From Rhodobacteraceae bacterium REDSEA-S34_B6 (GTDB lineage Bacteria > Pseudomonadota > Alphaproteobacteria > Rhodobacterales > Rhodobacteraceae), in assembly GCA_001627925.1 (NCBI GenBank), contig LUQC01000036.1, forward strand, positions 1 to 51,944: DNA of 51,944 nucleotides. The letters are read 5' to 3'. The notes beneath the pieces were generated by a model. That model was not told where the DNA came from, did no database searches, and saw only the letters and a list, made by a program, of their open reading frames with translations. The position numbers and the translations under genes were made by a program. Shown here in pieces: positions 19,814 through 29,625 of this stretch (position 1 is the stretch's first letter; every line of letters starts with the position of its first letter).

Positions 19814-20605
19814 CTAAACATTACCAGCTTGTGGCATTCCAAGCACATGGTAACCCCCATCCACATATATAACTTCCCCAGTGGTATAAGAACCGGCATC
19901 GGATGCTAGATAAACTGCGGTGCCCCCGACCGCTTCCAAAGTTGCATTAGAGCGTAATGGAGAATTAATTTCAGTGTGTTTGAAAGTTCTTCGGGCTCCG
20001 CCTATTGCAGCCCCGGCAAGGGTTCTCATTGGTCCTGGAGAAATTGCGTTTACCCTAATACCACTGGGCCCAAGATCATTAGCAAGGTATCTTGTCGTTG
20101 CTTCAAGAGCAGCCTTAGCCACACCCATCACATTATAAAAAGGAGTAACTCGATTTGAACCTTGGTAGGTTAGAGTTAATATAGTACCTCCTTTATCCAT
20201 CATCAAGGGATATGCCCGTCTAGCAACCTCAATTAATGAATAACTGGAGATATCTAGCGTGTTTTTAAAGTTTTCTCGCGTAGTATTCAAAAATCGACCA
20301 GTTAGTTCATTTTTATCTGAGTATGCAATCGCATGCACTACGAAATCTAATTTACCCCAATGCTCCGACAAACTCTCAAAGGTATTCTCAAAAGAAGCAT
20401 CATCTGCTACATCCAATTCAAATAATAAATTTGACCCAATTGAAGATGCAAGAGGTTCAAGTCGCGATCCAAATGCTTCACCTTGGTAAGTAAATGCTAA
20501 CTCGGCCCCCTCATTCGACATAGATTTTGCAATTCCCCAAGCAATTGAGCGCTCGTTTGCAACACCCATTACTAAACCACGTTTACCTTCGAGCTGCCCA
20601 GTCAT
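19814..20605 (-). CDS. fabI: enoyl-[acyl-carrier-protein] reductase (NADH)
   Basis: Last reduction of each fatty-acid elongation cycle. The protein (263 residues from the ATG at 20605) is an SDR-type FabI: nucleotide-binding GVANERSIAWGIAKSM, and the catalytic Tyr-x6-Lys in YNVMGVAKAALEATTRYLA, with SPGPMRTLAG following. An upstream in-frame TTG (20618) next to the fabB stop is possible but would add an atypical MDFVK extension. It follows fabB closely, so the fabA-fabB-fabI genes form one operon. Confidence 0.94.
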   Translation of the reverse strand: MTGQLEGKRGLVMGVANERSIAWGIAKSMSNEGAELAFTYQGEAFGSRLEPLASSIGSNLLFELDVADDASFENTFESLSEHWGKLDFVVHAIAYSDKNELTGRFLNTTRENFKNTLDISSYSLIEVARRAYPLMMDKGGTILTLTYQGSNRVTPFYNVMGVAKAALEATTRYLANDLGPSGIRVNAISPGPMRTLAGAAIGGARRTFKHTEINSPLRSNATLEAVGGTAVYLASDAGSYTTGEVIYVDGGYHVLGMPQAGNV

Positions 20606-20620
20606 TTTAACAAAGTCCAA

Positions 20621-21850
20621 TTATTCATAATATCTAGATAGTAGCATTGATCCATTGGTACCACCAAATCCAAAGCTATTTGTCATCACTGTATCATGAA
20701 AAACATCTTCGACCAATTCGCACGCTATCTCGCTAGAGTTGATACCGGCGTCAAGTTCTTCAATATTGATGGATGGAGCAATAAAGTTATTTTCAAGCAT
20801 TAATAAACAATAAATAGCCTCTTGGGCTCCAGTAGCTCCCTGGGAATGCCCAGTCATAGACTTAGTTGAGCTAATCAGCGGCATTTCTTTATTCTCAAAA
20901 ACCCTACGTACTGCTTCAACTTCCCCAACATCTCCTACCGGCGTGGAAGTACCATGTGCATTTATATATGAAACTGCACGACCCTCTGGTAGAGTACCTA
21001 AGGCCAAACGCATAGCTCGTTCACCACCTTCACCTGAGGGTGCCACCATATCATGCCCATCAGATGTAGCCCCAAAACCAGTCACCTCAGCATAAATTTT
21101 CGCTCCACGGGCCTTAGCGTGTTCCAATTCTTCAAGTACGACTATACCTCCACCACCAGCAATTACAAAACCATCCCGATTTGCATCAAATGCACGTGAT
21201 GCACGTTCGGGCGATTCATTGAATTTTGAAGACATGGCCCCCATTGCATCAAAAAGACACGAAAGCGTCCAATCTAATTCTTCTCCCCCCCCCGCAAACA
21301 TGATATCTTGCTTATTCATTAAAATTTGATCCACCGCGTTTCCAATGCAATGAAGTGAAGTGGAGCACGCAGAGGTAATCGAATAATTGATCCCTTTTAT
21401 TTTATACGCAGTGGCTAAATTTGCTGAAATAGTAGATGACATACATTTAGGAACAGCAAATGGACCAATCCTTTTTGGGCTTGAATTCTTTAAAACAGTT
21501 TGATGGGCGGTCAACATAGCGGACGTAGATGGACCTCCCGAGCCTGCCACCAAACCAGTTCTAATATTTGACACTTCGTGCTCAGTTAAGCCCGAGTCAT
21601 TAATCGCTTGCTCCATGGCTATATGAGCGTATGCAGCACCCGGCCCCATAAAACGAAGAGATCGCTTATCTACATGCTCACTGACGTCTAACTTGATGTT
21701 TCCTGCAATTTGACTACGAAAACCGTAAGAGGCCATATCCTCATTTTTTGTAATACCTGATTTGCCATGTATTAGGCTATTATAAACCTCTTTGGTATTG
21801 TTACCTATTGAAGATACTATACCTATTCCGGTGACGACGACACGACGCAT
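20621..21850 (-). CDS. fabB: 3-oxoacyl-[acyl-carrier-protein] synthase I
   Basis: Condensing enzyme needed for unsaturated fatty-acid synthesis. The 409-residue protein has the nucleophile in SACSTSLHCIG and the two catalytic histidines in NAHGTSTPVGD and SMTGHSQGATG. The open frame extends to 21886, but the ATG at 21850 (MRRVVVTGIGIVSSIG) fits the family and has AAAGGA just upstream. Adjacent to fabA, the isomerase partner of the anaerobic unsaturated pathway. Confidence 0.95.
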   Translation of the reverse strand: MRRVVVTGIGIVSSIGNNTKEVYNSLIHGKSGITKNEDMASYGFRSQIAGNIKLDVSEHVDKRSLRFMGPGAAYAHIAMEQAINDSGLTEHEVSNIRTGLVAGSGGPSTSAMLTAHQTVLKNSSPKRIGPFAVPKCMSSTISANLATAYKIKGINYSITSACSTSLHCIGNAVDQILMNKQDIMFAGGGEELDWTLSCLFDAMGAMSSKFNESPERASRAFDANRDGFVIAGGGGIVVLEELEHAKARGAKIYAEVTGFGATSDGHDMVAPSGEGGERAMRLALGTLPEGRAVSYINAHGTSTPVGDVGEVEAVRRVFENKEMPLISSTKSMTGHSQGATGAQEAIYCLLMLENNFIAPSINIEELDAGINSSEIACELVEDVFHDTVMTNSFGFGGTNGSMLLSRYYE

Positions 21851-21866
21851 ATTTTTGTCCTTTGGT

Positions 21867-22376
21867 TTAGTTTTCTGACAACGCAACTTTCATATCGGTT
21901 ACTTGGTATATCACGTCACCATCAGCCTCTACAATGCCATTGGCAACGCCCATTGTTAGGCGCCGTGTTTGAATGGCCTTCGAAAAGTTCACCCGATAGG
22001 TCAGTAATTTCCTATCAGGGCGGACCATGCCCGTCAATTTTACCTCTCCCACTCCCAAAGCGTAGCCCTTACCTGGCCATCCTCGCCAGCCCAGATTAAA
22101 ACCTGTCAATTGCCATAATGCATCCAAGCCGAGGCAGCCTGGCATAATTGGATTGTCCGGGAAATGGCACTCAAAAAACCAAAGATCAGGAGTAATTTTA
22201 AATTCGGCTACAACATGACCTTTCCTATCAGGTCCGCTATCTTCACTAATCTCTGTAATTCTATCAATCATTAGCATAGGAGGTGCTGGTAGCTGAGCAT
22301 TGCCTGGGCCAAATAGTTCTCCCCTTGAGCACTTCAACAATTCCTCTTTATTAAATTCAGTCGGATAGGTTGCCAT
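21867..22376 (-). CDS. fabA: 3-hydroxydecanoyl-ACP dehydratase/isomerase
   Basis: Introduces the cis double bond at the C10 stage. The 169-residue hot-dog protein has the catalytic histidine in [13 protein letters not shown] and the aspartate in [11 protein letters not shown]. First gene of the fabA-fabB-fabI operon, divergent from irr; the 155-base gap must hold both promoters. The fabA-fabB/irr neighbourhood is typical of Rhodobacterales. Confidence 0.95.
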   Translation of the reverse strand: MATYPTEFNKEELLKCSRGELFGPGNAQLPAPPMLMIDRITEISEDSGPDRKGHVVAEFKITPDLWFFECHFPDNPIMPGCLGLDALWQLTGFNLGWRGWPGKGYALGVGEVKLTGMVRPDRKLLTYRVNFSKAIQTRRLTMGVANGIVEADGDVIYQVTDMKVALSEN

Positions 22377-22478
22377 CTTTTCTTTACTTTCTTTATAATT
22401 TTCTTAGTCATTACCACCCCGCTCACAATGCTTGCAAGATCACATTGAACCTTCTCAAGGAGTGAAAGTAGAATAGCG

Positions 22479-22508
22479 TTGAATTTTTTGTGCAAACGGA
22501 TGTATAAT
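22479..22508 (+). promoter_or_regulatory. sigma70-type promoter of irr
   Basis: TTGAAT at 22479-22484 and a perfect TATAAT at 22503-22508 are separated by 18 bases. The predicted start leaves a leader of roughly 17 bases before the irr ATG at 22532, which has GGAAGG upstream. Confidence 0.6.
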
Positions 22509-22531
22509 AAGCTTAATGTGGAAGGTGTAAC

Positions 22532-22954
22532 ATGATTTCAATTGCAAATCAAAGAGCAACAAAATGGCTGGAAGAGGCAAATTTACGTCCTACACGCCAA
22601 AGACTATGCCTTGCGGAAGTGCTGGTCGGCGATGGGCAGGATAAACATGTAACCGCAGAAACCTTGTTTGCTAACGTTCAACAGACAGGCTACAAGGTAT
22701 CACTGGCGACAGTTTATAACACGTTGAAAACCTTTTGTGACGCGGGCTTAATTCAAGAAATAATTGTAGATGGATCAAAATCTTATTTTGATACTAAAAC
22801 TTATGATCATCCGCACTTTTATTGGGAAGATGAAGCAAAACTAACTGACGCCCCTTTGGAAGATTTAGAGATTGCTAGACTTCCAGACGCCCCTAATGGA
22901 ACGAGGATAACTTCCGTAAATGTAGTCATTAGATTGAAAAACGAAATAAGTTAA
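22532..22954 (+). CDS. irr: iron response regulator Irr (Fur family)
   Basis: A 140-residue Fur-family repressor/activator. The winged helix includes NLRPTRQRLCLAEVLVG and YKVSLATVYNTLKTFCDAGL; the metal/haem region is YDHPHFYWEDE. It lacks CxxC motifs and the N-terminal Cys-Pro haem motif of Bradyrhizobium Irr, as in many alphaproteobacterial Irr proteins. Irr controls haem and iron genes according to haem status. Divergent from fabA; the location next to fabA-fabB supports Irr over Fur or Zur. Confidence 0.88.
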   Translation: MISIANQRATKWLEEANLRPTRQRLCLAEVLVGDGQDKHVTAETLFANVQQTGYKVSLATVYNTLKTFCDAGLIQEIIVDGSKSYFDTKTYDHPHFYWEDEAKLTDAPLEDLEIARLPDAPNGTRITSVNVVIRLKNEIS

Positions 22955-22968
22955 AGAGAATAAATTTT

Positions 22969-23955
22969 ATGAAAGCCGTTTCATATAGTTCGTTCGGCTC
23001 TCCATCGTCAGTACTAAATGTATTAGACATTAAAAAACCAAAACCTAGAGCGAATGAAGTGCTGGTGAAACTATATTTTTCTGGCGTAAATCCCTCCGAT
23101 GCTAAAGCTAGGGCCGGCGGTCGCCCGGGAGTAAGTAAGCCACCGTTCGATCGAATAATTCCACACTCTGATGGCTCAGGAATTATAGTTGAGGTAGGAA
23201 AAAATATAAGCTCAGAAAGACGTAACGAGAGAGTATGGATTTGGAATGGTGCTTGGAACCGGGCTTTCGGAACCGCCGCGGAATATATTTGCTTACCAGC
23301 TGATCAAGCAGTGAAAATGCCATCCTCAATGTCCTTTGAGCACGGAGCTTGCCTTGGAATACCCGGTCTTACAGCAGCTCAGCTTATCTGTATGCAATCT
23401 AATATTGAGGAAAAAACAATATTTATTTCAGGTGGTAATGGAGCAGTAGGACACCTAGCAATACAATTAGCGAAATACCGCGGCGCCCAAATCATTGCTA
23501 CTGCTCGAGCAGGTAAAGTGGAGAAATTAAAAGACCTAGGTGCTGATTTTGTCTTGGACTACGCGGATCCTGAACTTGATAAAAAAGTTCTTGAGTATGC
23601 GCCTCACGGAGTGGATTATGCTGTAGAAGTGGAATTCGGCGAAAATATAAATATTATACCAAAAATTATGCGGGCAATGGGAACTGTATCTATCTACGGT
23701 TCTGGCAAAAATATGAACCCTCAATTTCCATTTGGAGAATACTTATTTAAGAGCTTAACACTAAACATTATTTTAGTCTATCTTATGCCAACACCTCTTC
23801 GGAAAAGACTTATAGAGATAATCCACGATGCATATATACAACACGCCCTTTGTCCTTCTATCGATAGCATCTATGAATTGGGTGACTGCGCAAAGGCTCA
23901 TGAGCAAGTTATTAAACCAGGCAGAAATGGAACAGTCTTACTAAAAATTGACTGA
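22969..23955 (+). CDS. NADPH:quinone reductase-like oxidoreductase (MDR family)
   Basis: A 328-residue medium-chain dehydrogenase/reductase without zinc ligands. The N-terminal GroES-like fold shows GVNPSDAKARAGG and HSDGSGIIVEVG; the Rossmann motif is SGGNGAVGHLAIQLAKYRGA. These are marks of the zeta-crystallin/quinone oxidoreductase branch, which reduces quinones or enones with NADPH. The true substrate is unknown. It starts 14 bases after irr, so it may be cotranscribed with it, and it is followed closely by a dehalogenase gene. Confidence 0.85.
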   Translation: MKAVSYSSFGSPSSVLNVLDIKKPKPRANEVLVKLYFSGVNPSDAKARAGGRPGVSKPPFDRIIPHSDGSGIIVEVGKNISSERRNERVWIWNGAWNRAFGTAAEYICLPADQAVKMPSSMSFEHGACLGIPGLTAAQLICMQSNIEEKTIFISGGNGAVGHLAIQLAKYRGAQIIATARAGKVEKLKDLGADFVLDYADPELDKKVLEYAPHGVDYAVEVEFGENINIIPKIMRAMGTVSIYGSGKNMNPQFPFGEYLFKSLTLNIILVYLMPTPLRKRLIEIIHDAYIQHALCPSIDSIYELGDCAKAHEQVIKPGRNGTVLLKID

Positions 23956-23980
23956 AAAATCTCTCGATAAAGGATTTGAA

Positions 23981-24664
23981 TTGCAATATAAATCAATTGT
24001 TTTTGATGCCTATGGAACACTTTTTGACATTAATGCTGCAGCTCGGAAATCTGCATTAGTTTCCTCAAATTCCCTGCTAAAGAGTTCTTGGGAAGGCCTC
24101 GCAGAAATTTGGAGAAAGAAGCAAATTGAATATACTTGGCTTCAAAATATTTTAAATTGTAAGACTGACTTTAGTGATATAACTTCTAAAGCTTTGGACT
24201 TTGCTCTAGAGGAGATGGCATTAGCTGAGGACCCAAAACTCCGAGAGAACTTATTAGACTTATACTGGACAAGTGAAGTGTATCCAGAGACAGGCCAAAT
24301 CTTAAACGAATTGAATGTGCTGAATGTTAAATTGGCAATCTTGTCGAATGGAACTCCAGGGATGCTACAATCAGCATGCGTATCAACTGGAATAAATAAA
24401 TATTTCGATTTTATAGTCTCCGTAGATGAAGTCGGAATTTTCAAGCCCGATAAAAGAGTTTACGAATTAGTAAATTCAAAAATGGGCTATCAAACAAGCG
24501 AAGTTCTATTTGTCTCCTCAAATGGCTGGGACATTGTAGGGGCGACTAAATACGGGTTTTCTACTGCTTGGATCAATAGAGGTAAAAAGCCAGTTGAACG
24601 TTTACCTTGGAGGCCAAATCATGAATTTTCCAAACTCACACAACTCATTGATATATTTGACTAG
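23981..24664 (+). CDS. haloacid dehalogenase, type II
   Basis: HAD-superfamily hydrolase of 227 residues. The nucleophile aspartate is in VFDAYGTLFD, followed by LSNGTPGML, the lysine of KPDKRVYE and SSNGWDIVGATKYGF, a set typical of L-2-haloacid dehalogenases. The open frame starts at a TTG at 23948 overlapping the upstream gene, but the in-frame TTG at 23981 is preferred: TAAAGGA lies six bases ahead, and HAD proteins usually start a few residues before DAYGTLFD. Real substrate not known. Confidence 0.85.
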   Translation: MQYKSIVFDAYGTLFDINAAARKSALVSSNSLLKSSWEGLAEIWRKKQIEYTWLQNILNCKTDFSDITSKALDFALEEMALAEDPKLRENLLDLYWTSEVYPETGQILNELNVLNVKLAILSNGTPGMLQSACVSTGINKYFDFIVSVDEVGIFKPDKRVYELVNSKMGYQTSEVLFVSSNGWDIVGATKYGFSTAWINRGKKPVERLPWRPNHEFSKLTQLIDIFD

Positions 24665-24722
24665 CTTTGTAACATAATTAAACGTGCGTAACTCAAAAAA
24701 TACGAAAATCTTAGGATAAAAA

Positions 24723-25691
24723 ATGAATTTTGAAATGATTGTAGCGGCAAACGGTCGTTTATCTGGCAAAAAAAGGGTTACCCCACTTTTAAATTCACCA
24801 TTTATTGACGAGATAGTTGGTCGGCCAACCTATCTAAAAGCAGAATGCTTGCAACATTCCGGGAGCTTTAAATTTCGAGGCGCCTTTTCAGCGATATCAG
24901 CTTTGACAAGCGAAGAAAGAGATAAAGGGATTCTCGCCTACTCATCCGGAAATCACGCACAGGGTATAGCGATGGCGGCAACAATGCACAACATACCGTC
25001 TACTGTAATTATGCCCGAGGATGCGCCAAAAATTAAGATTGATAATACCAGAAAACTTGGCGCGGAAGTTGTACTCTATGACAGGTATAACGAGAGTCGT
25101 GAAATAATAGGTGAAAGCCTTCAAAAAAAATTTGGGTCAGTTCTAATAAAGCCTTACGATGATCCCAACGTGATTGCAGGACAAGGGACAGCGGGACTGG
25201 AAATTACCAAACAAGCAAAAGATCTTGGAATCGACGAGGCGGATCTGCTTGTATGTTGTGGCGGTGGCGGACTGACAAGCGGCATTGCCCTTGCCTGTGC
25301 AGAAAATGCCAAAAATTTTAAAGTGCGCCCAGTTGAACCAGCTGGATTTGATGATGTAGTACGCTCCTTGATATCTGGGAAAAGAGAAACAAATGACAGC
25401 AACTCCAGCAGCCTGTGTGATGCGATTGTTACCCCTTCTCCAGGTATTCTTACATTTCCCATTTTAAAAGAATTTTGCTACCCTGGGATGGTAGTTACAG
25501 AAAGCGAAGTTCTTAAGGCAATGAGAATTGCTTTTGAAAGATTAAAAATAGTTATCGAGCCTGGCGGCGCAGTAGCCTTAGCAGCAGCACTATACCATAG
25601 CGAAATGTTAGATAGCAAAACAATTGTAGTAGTTGCATCTGGAGGAAACGTGGATCCAGAAACCTTTTCTAGAGCTCTGTCTTTTCGTTGA
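24723..25691 (+). CDS. threonine/serine dehydratase (PLP-dependent, fold type II)
   Basis: A 322-residue catabolic-type threonine ammonia-lyase or serine racemase relative without an ACT domain. The PLP lysine is in HSGSFKFRGA, followed by SSGNHAQG, VCCGGGGLTSG and EPGGAVALAA. It could act on threonine, serine or 3-hydroxyaspartate; sequence reading alone does not decide. The ATG has AGGA nearby. It is transcribed in line with the dehalogenase, 58 bases downstream. Confidence 0.85.
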   Translation: MNFEMIVAANGRLSGKKRVTPLLNSPFIDEIVGRPTYLKAECLQHSGSFKFRGAFSAISALTSEERDKGILAYSSGNHAQGIAMAATMHNIPSTVIMPEDAPKIKIDNTRKLGAEVVLYDRYNESREIIGESLQKKFGSVLIKPYDDPNVIAGQGTAGLEITKQAKDLGIDEADLLVCCGGGGLTSGIALACAENAKNFKVRPVEPAGFDDVVRSLISGKRETNDSNSSSLCDAIVTPSPGILTFPILKEFCYPGMVVTESEVLKAMRIAFERLKIVIEPGGAVALAAALYHSEMLDSKTIVVVASGGNVDPETFSRALSFR

Positions 25692-25985
25692 TGTATCATA
25701 ATAGGATACTCAAAATTTTATTTTATATAAAAAATGATTTTTACAGTCTGACCGACCTTTCCGGTAAGATGGCCCACACTAAAGTTGCGTGTTTTGTAAG
25801 TCTCACATATTACAATATCTAAAACAAAATTAATAGGTTTAGAGAATGGGGTTGACCCATGTCAATATTTGTTTAACCAACGTGTCTTGAAGTATTTTGT
25901 TAATGGGCCCTTTTTACGTGCGCTTAACGTAAAGCAACTTTGACGTAGTTAAAATTATAAATTGGTTATCAAGGTCGTGTTTAAA

Positions 25986-27203
25986 ATGCCCAATAATTCA
26001 AAGCTTCCCATTTTTGTGATTTTTACAACTGTCGTTTTGGATTCAATGGGAATTGGAATTATTATTCCCGTGATGCCTGCTCTGTTTGCGGACGTAACAG
26101 GTACTGAAAAAATTTCTGACATCGCGATATGGGGTGGACTGCTAGCATCTACGTTTGCACTGATGCAATTTATTTTTGGACCCATTTTAGGCGCTTTATC
26201 CGACAGGTATGGTAGAAAACCAATACTGTTGCTAGCGCTTTTTGTTATGGCGGCTTATTATCTTTTAATGGGCTTTGCACAAACCCTTTGGTTACTATTT
26301 CTTGGAAGACTGATAGGCGGAATCACTGCCGCAACCCATGCAACTGCCAATGCTTATATGGCAGATATATCTTCGCCAGAGGAAAAAGCAGCTCGTTTTG
26401 GAATGCTTGGCGCTGGATTTGGTCTAGGCTTTGTTCTTGGACCTTTGATAGGCGGGTTATTAGGAGAGTGGGGGCCCAGAGCCCCATTTTTCGCAGCAGC
26501 AATGCTGGCTGCTGCAAACGGAGTGCTATGTTACCTTGTACTAAAAGAAAGTTTGAAAACAAAGAACCGACGGGAATTCATGTGGTACCGAGCAAACCCA
26601 ATCGGTGCAATTTTAGACCTCCGAAAATTTGAAGGAATTTATTCGTTACTATTAGTATTTCTGCTATTCACTATAGGCACTTCGATCTACGCTGCAATTT
26701 GGCCTTTTTTTACCGTTGAAAGGTTTAATTGGTCTCCTGGGATGATAGGAATTTCCCTAACCATATACGGAGTATGCTTTGCAATAGTCCAAGGCGTTTT
26801 GGTCAGACCAGCAATAAAAATTTGGGGCGAGAAAAAAACAATTATAATAGGTTTCTGTTTCGAGTTCTCTGCCATGGTTACATTTGCATTTCTAACTGAC
26901 GGTAAAATCTTGATCATACTAATACCACTTGCGTCTCTCGGCGTTCTTGCTCAACCAGCAATACAAGCAATTCTGTCAAAGTCAGTAGGTGACGACCGAC
27001 AAGGAGCCATACAAGGTGTGGCCTCGTCACTTAATGCCATTGCCATGGTCATAACGCCGATAACGATGACATGGATTTTAGCCGTTTTTTCAGACAAAAC
27101 AGCAAATTATTATTTCCCTGGTATGCCGTTTTTATTCTCTGCGCTTATGGTTCTATTATGCTTGTTTATTCTATCCAGACGCAAGCCAGCTAGCACTTTG
27201 TAA
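25986..27203 (+). CDS. MFS transporter, TetA-like (DHA1) drug exporter family
   Basis: A 405-residue inner-membrane protein with about twelve hydrophobic segments. The loop 2-3 motif GALSDRYGRKPIL and the motif C-like GAGFGLGFVLGPLIGGLLG are typical of drug:H+ antiporters and resemble the Tet(A)/TCR branch. The actual substrate is unknown and tetracycline export should not be assumed. The frame opens at a TTG at 25962; the ATG at 25986 (MPNNSKLPIFVIF) is preferred. The 294 bases upstream contain no gene and probably its promoter. Confidence 0.88.
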   Translation: MPNNSKLPIFVIFTTVVLDSMGIGIIIPVMPALFADVTGTEKISDIAIWGGLLASTFALMQFIFGPILGALSDRYGRKPILLLALFVMAAYYLLMGFAQTLWLLFLGRLIGGITAATHATANAYMADISSPEEKAARFGMLGAGFGLGFVLGPLIGGLLGEWGPRAPFFAAAMLAAANGVLCYLVLKESLKTKNRREFMWYRANPIGAILDLRKFEGIYSLLLVFLLFTIGTSIYAAIWPFFTVERFNWSPGMIGISLTIYGVCFAIVQGVLVRPAIKIWGEKKTIIIGFCFEFSAMVTFAFLTDGKILIILIPLASLGVLAQPAIQAILSKSVGDDRQGAIQGVASSLNAIAMVITPITMTWILAVFSDKTANYYFPGMPFLFSALMVLLCLFILSRRKPASTL

Positions 27204-27289
27204 TTTCGAAAACTCATTGCATGTTTGCGCGTTTTGTATAGCCTTAGATTGTAAAATACTAATCATTTGCTTTTAAAACAGAGGTTGCA

Positions 27290-28375
27290 ATGCCCAAAAT
27301 AAAAGCCGCCGTAGCACATGAATTTGGCAAACCATTGAAGGTTGAGGATGTTATACTACGTTCGCCCGTAAATAATGAGGTCGAGGTTACGTTAGGTGCA
27401 GTTGCTATTTGTCACTCTGATATCTCTTATATGGAGGGAGCATGGGGTGGTTTTTTACCAGCGGTTTATGGGCATGAAGCATCCGGTAAAATCAGCAACA
27501 TCGGAGATAATGTTGAAGGTCTAGCTATTGGGGATCGAGTTGTGGTTACGCTTATCCGATCATGTGGAAATTGTATGAATTGTAAACAAGGACAACCAAC
27601 AATATGCATGACCGAATACGATGGTACAAACGGCCCTCTTAAAACCTCACGTGGGGGCACATTAATGCAAGCTATGGCATGTGGAGCATTTGCGGAAAAA
27701 GTAGTGGTTGATAAGTCGCAAATAGTCAAAGTAAGTAGTAAAATTTCATATGAGGCCGCTGCGTTGATGGCATGCGGTGTGATTACAGGAATTGGAGCAG
27801 TGGTAAATGCTGCAAAAATAAAGGCGGGGCAAGATGTGATTGTAATCGGTGCGGGTGGCGTTGGACTCAATGCAATCCAAGGCGCAAGACTTGCGGGCGC
27901 TCGCAGAATAATAGCAGTAGATCTTTCTGAGGAAAAATTAAACATAGCAGCAGAATTTGGAGCCACTGATGGCATACTAGCCAGCAAGGGTAGTCCATGG
28001 AAATTGGCAAAAGAAAAATTAGGCGGTGGCGCCGATGCTGTGTTTGTTTCAGTGGGCGCGGTCTCTGTGTACGATACGGCCCCCCTATATCTCGCGCAAG
28101 GCGGTCAAATTGTTATGCTGGGAATGACAAAAACTAATGAACTAGCTACTTTTAAGCCTGTTAACTTAGCGGCAGCATCTCAAAAACTGGTTGGGTCAAA
28201 AATGGGTGATACCGTCATAGAAAGGGATATACCTTGGATTGCTGATTTATATCTACAAAATAGGTTAAAATTGGATGAACTAATTTCAAAAAAGTGGAAA
28301 CTGGATCAAATAAATGAGGCAATTTTCGACACAAAATCTGGTTCAGCAAAGAGGAATCTGATTGTTTTTAATTAA
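27290..28375 (+). CDS. zinc-dependent alcohol dehydrogenase
   Basis: A 361-residue medium-chain dehydrogenase with both zinc sites: catalytic ligands in AICHSDISYMEG and YGHEASG, and the structural cysteines in CGNCMNCKQGQPTIC. The NAD-binding motif is VIGAGGVGLNAIQGARLAGA. It resembles class III-like alcohol dehydrogenases; the substrate is unknown. The stop codon overlaps the ATG of the enolase-superfamily gene by one base (TAATG), so the two enzymes are probably made together and act in one pathway. Confidence 0.88.
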   Translation: MPKIKAAVAHEFGKPLKVEDVILRSPVNNEVEVTLGAVAICHSDISYMEGAWGGFLPAVYGHEASGKISNIGDNVEGLAIGDRVVVTLIRSCGNCMNCKQGQPTICMTEYDGTNGPLKTSRGGTLMQAMACGAFAEKVVVDKSQIVKVSSKISYEAAALMACGVITGIGAVVNAAKIKAGQDVIVIGAGGVGLNAIQGARLAGARRIIAVDLSEEKLNIAAEFGATDGILASKGSPWKLAKEKLGGGADAVFVSVGAVSVYDTAPLYLAQGGQIVMLGMTKTNELATFKPVNLAAASQKLVGSKMGDTVIERDIPWIADLYLQNRLKLDELISKKWKLDQINEAIFDTKSGSAKRNLIVFN

Positions 28376-29622
28376 TGGTATATCAGATGCGTATAACTAA
28401 TCTGGATGTAATTGTAACAGCCCCCCCTGCTCCGGGATGGGGAGGAAGATACTGGATTTTGGTCAAAGTAACGACAAATACGAACGTTGTTGGATGGGGA
28501 GAATGCTATGCATCATCCGTTGGTCCAAAAGCTATGACGACAGTTATTGAAGACGTCTTTGAACGGTATTTTTTAAATCAATCACCAGAAAATATAGAAT
28601 TGATGTTCAGACGAACTTTTTCATCTGGGTTTACTCAGAGGCCAGATCTTTCTGTCATGGGGGCATTTTCAGGATTAGAAATTGCGTGTTGGGATATTCT
28701 TGGGAAAGAACGTAACAGACCAGTTTGGGCTTTACTAGGTGGGAAAATGAACGAAAGTATTAGAGCTTACTCATACCTGTATCCGCTTGAAAATCATGAT
28801 TTAAAGTCATTTTGGACTTCCCCAGAAAATGCAGCTGAAAGTGCCTCTGATTTAGTATCACGAGGGTATACAGCACTTAAATTTGACCCTGCCGGCCCCT
28901 ATACAATGCGTGGAGGTCATCAACCTGCTCTATGCGATATAGAGCTCTGTGTTTCATTCATGGAGGAAATAAGAGCGGCAGTAGGCAATAGGGCGGATTT
29001 ACTTTTGGGAACCCATGGACAGTTTACTACTTCTGGAGCCATTAGACTTGGCCAAGCCATCGAACGTTTTAACCCATTGTGGTTTGAAGAACCTATTCCA
29101 CCCGATAATTTACTGGAGTTTCAAAAATTAGCCAGATTGTTGAGAGTACCAATTGCTGCAGGTGAGAGACTAACTACAAAATATGAGTTTGCTACTTTAT
29201 TGAGAAGTGGGGGTATTTCAATTCTTCAACCAGCATTAGGTCGCGCTGGGGGTATTTGGGAAATGAAGAAGACCTCTGCAATAGCCGAAGTATTTAACGC
29301 ACAAATGGCTCCTCATCTTTATGCTGGACCAATTGAATGGGCGGCGAATATTCAATTAGCCGTATCTATTCCAAATATCTTGCTTCTCGAAACTATTGAG
29401 ACGAATTTCCATGACGAACTCATTAAGAGTTCGATACAGGTAGACGATGGATATATAACAGCCCCACAAGGCCCGGGTCTCGGCATCGAGGTCAATGAAG
29501 ATCTTGCAAGGCAAAACCCGTTTGACGGAGAGGGTCTTCACCTTATGATGCAGGATGAGCCATGCGATTATAAAAACGGAAACTTTTTTCTTGGCGGTGC
29601 GCCGCCAAAGTCAAATAGTTAG
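28375..29622 (+). CDS. mandelate racemase/muconate lactonizing enzyme family protein
   Basis: A 415-residue enolase-superfamily enzyme. The N-terminal capping domain is followed by a barrel with YTALKFDPAG, THGQFTTSGAIRL, the metal ligand in WFEEPIPPDN, AAGERLTTKYEF, QPALGRAGGI and APHLYAGPIEWAANIQLA. The pattern is closest to acid-sugar dehydratases of the galactonate dehydratase type. The pairing with a zinc alcohol dehydrogenase suggests sugar or sugar-acid catabolism; the substrate is not determined. A second in-frame ATG at 28387 is an alternative start. Confidence 0.87.
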   Translation: MVYQMRITNLDVIVTAPPAPGWGGRYWILVKVTTNTNVVGWGECYASSVGPKAMTTVIEDVFERYFLNQSPENIELMFRRTFSSGFTQRPDLSVMGAFSGLEIACWDILGKERNRPVWALLGGKMNESIRAYSYLYPLENHDLKSFWTSPENAAESASDLVSRGYTALKFDPAGPYTMRGGHQPALCDIELCVSFMEEIRAAVGNRADLLLGTHGQFTTSGAIRLGQAIERFNPLWFEEPIPPDNLLEFQKLARLLRVPIAAGERLTTKYEFATLLRSGGISILQPALGRAGGIWEMKKTSAIAEVFNAQMAPHLYAGPIEWAANIQLAVSIPNILLLETIETNFHDELIKSSIQVDDGYITAPQGPGLGIEVNEDLARQNPFDGEGLHLMMQDEPCDYKNGNFFLGGAPPKSNS

Positions 29623-29625
29623 CCT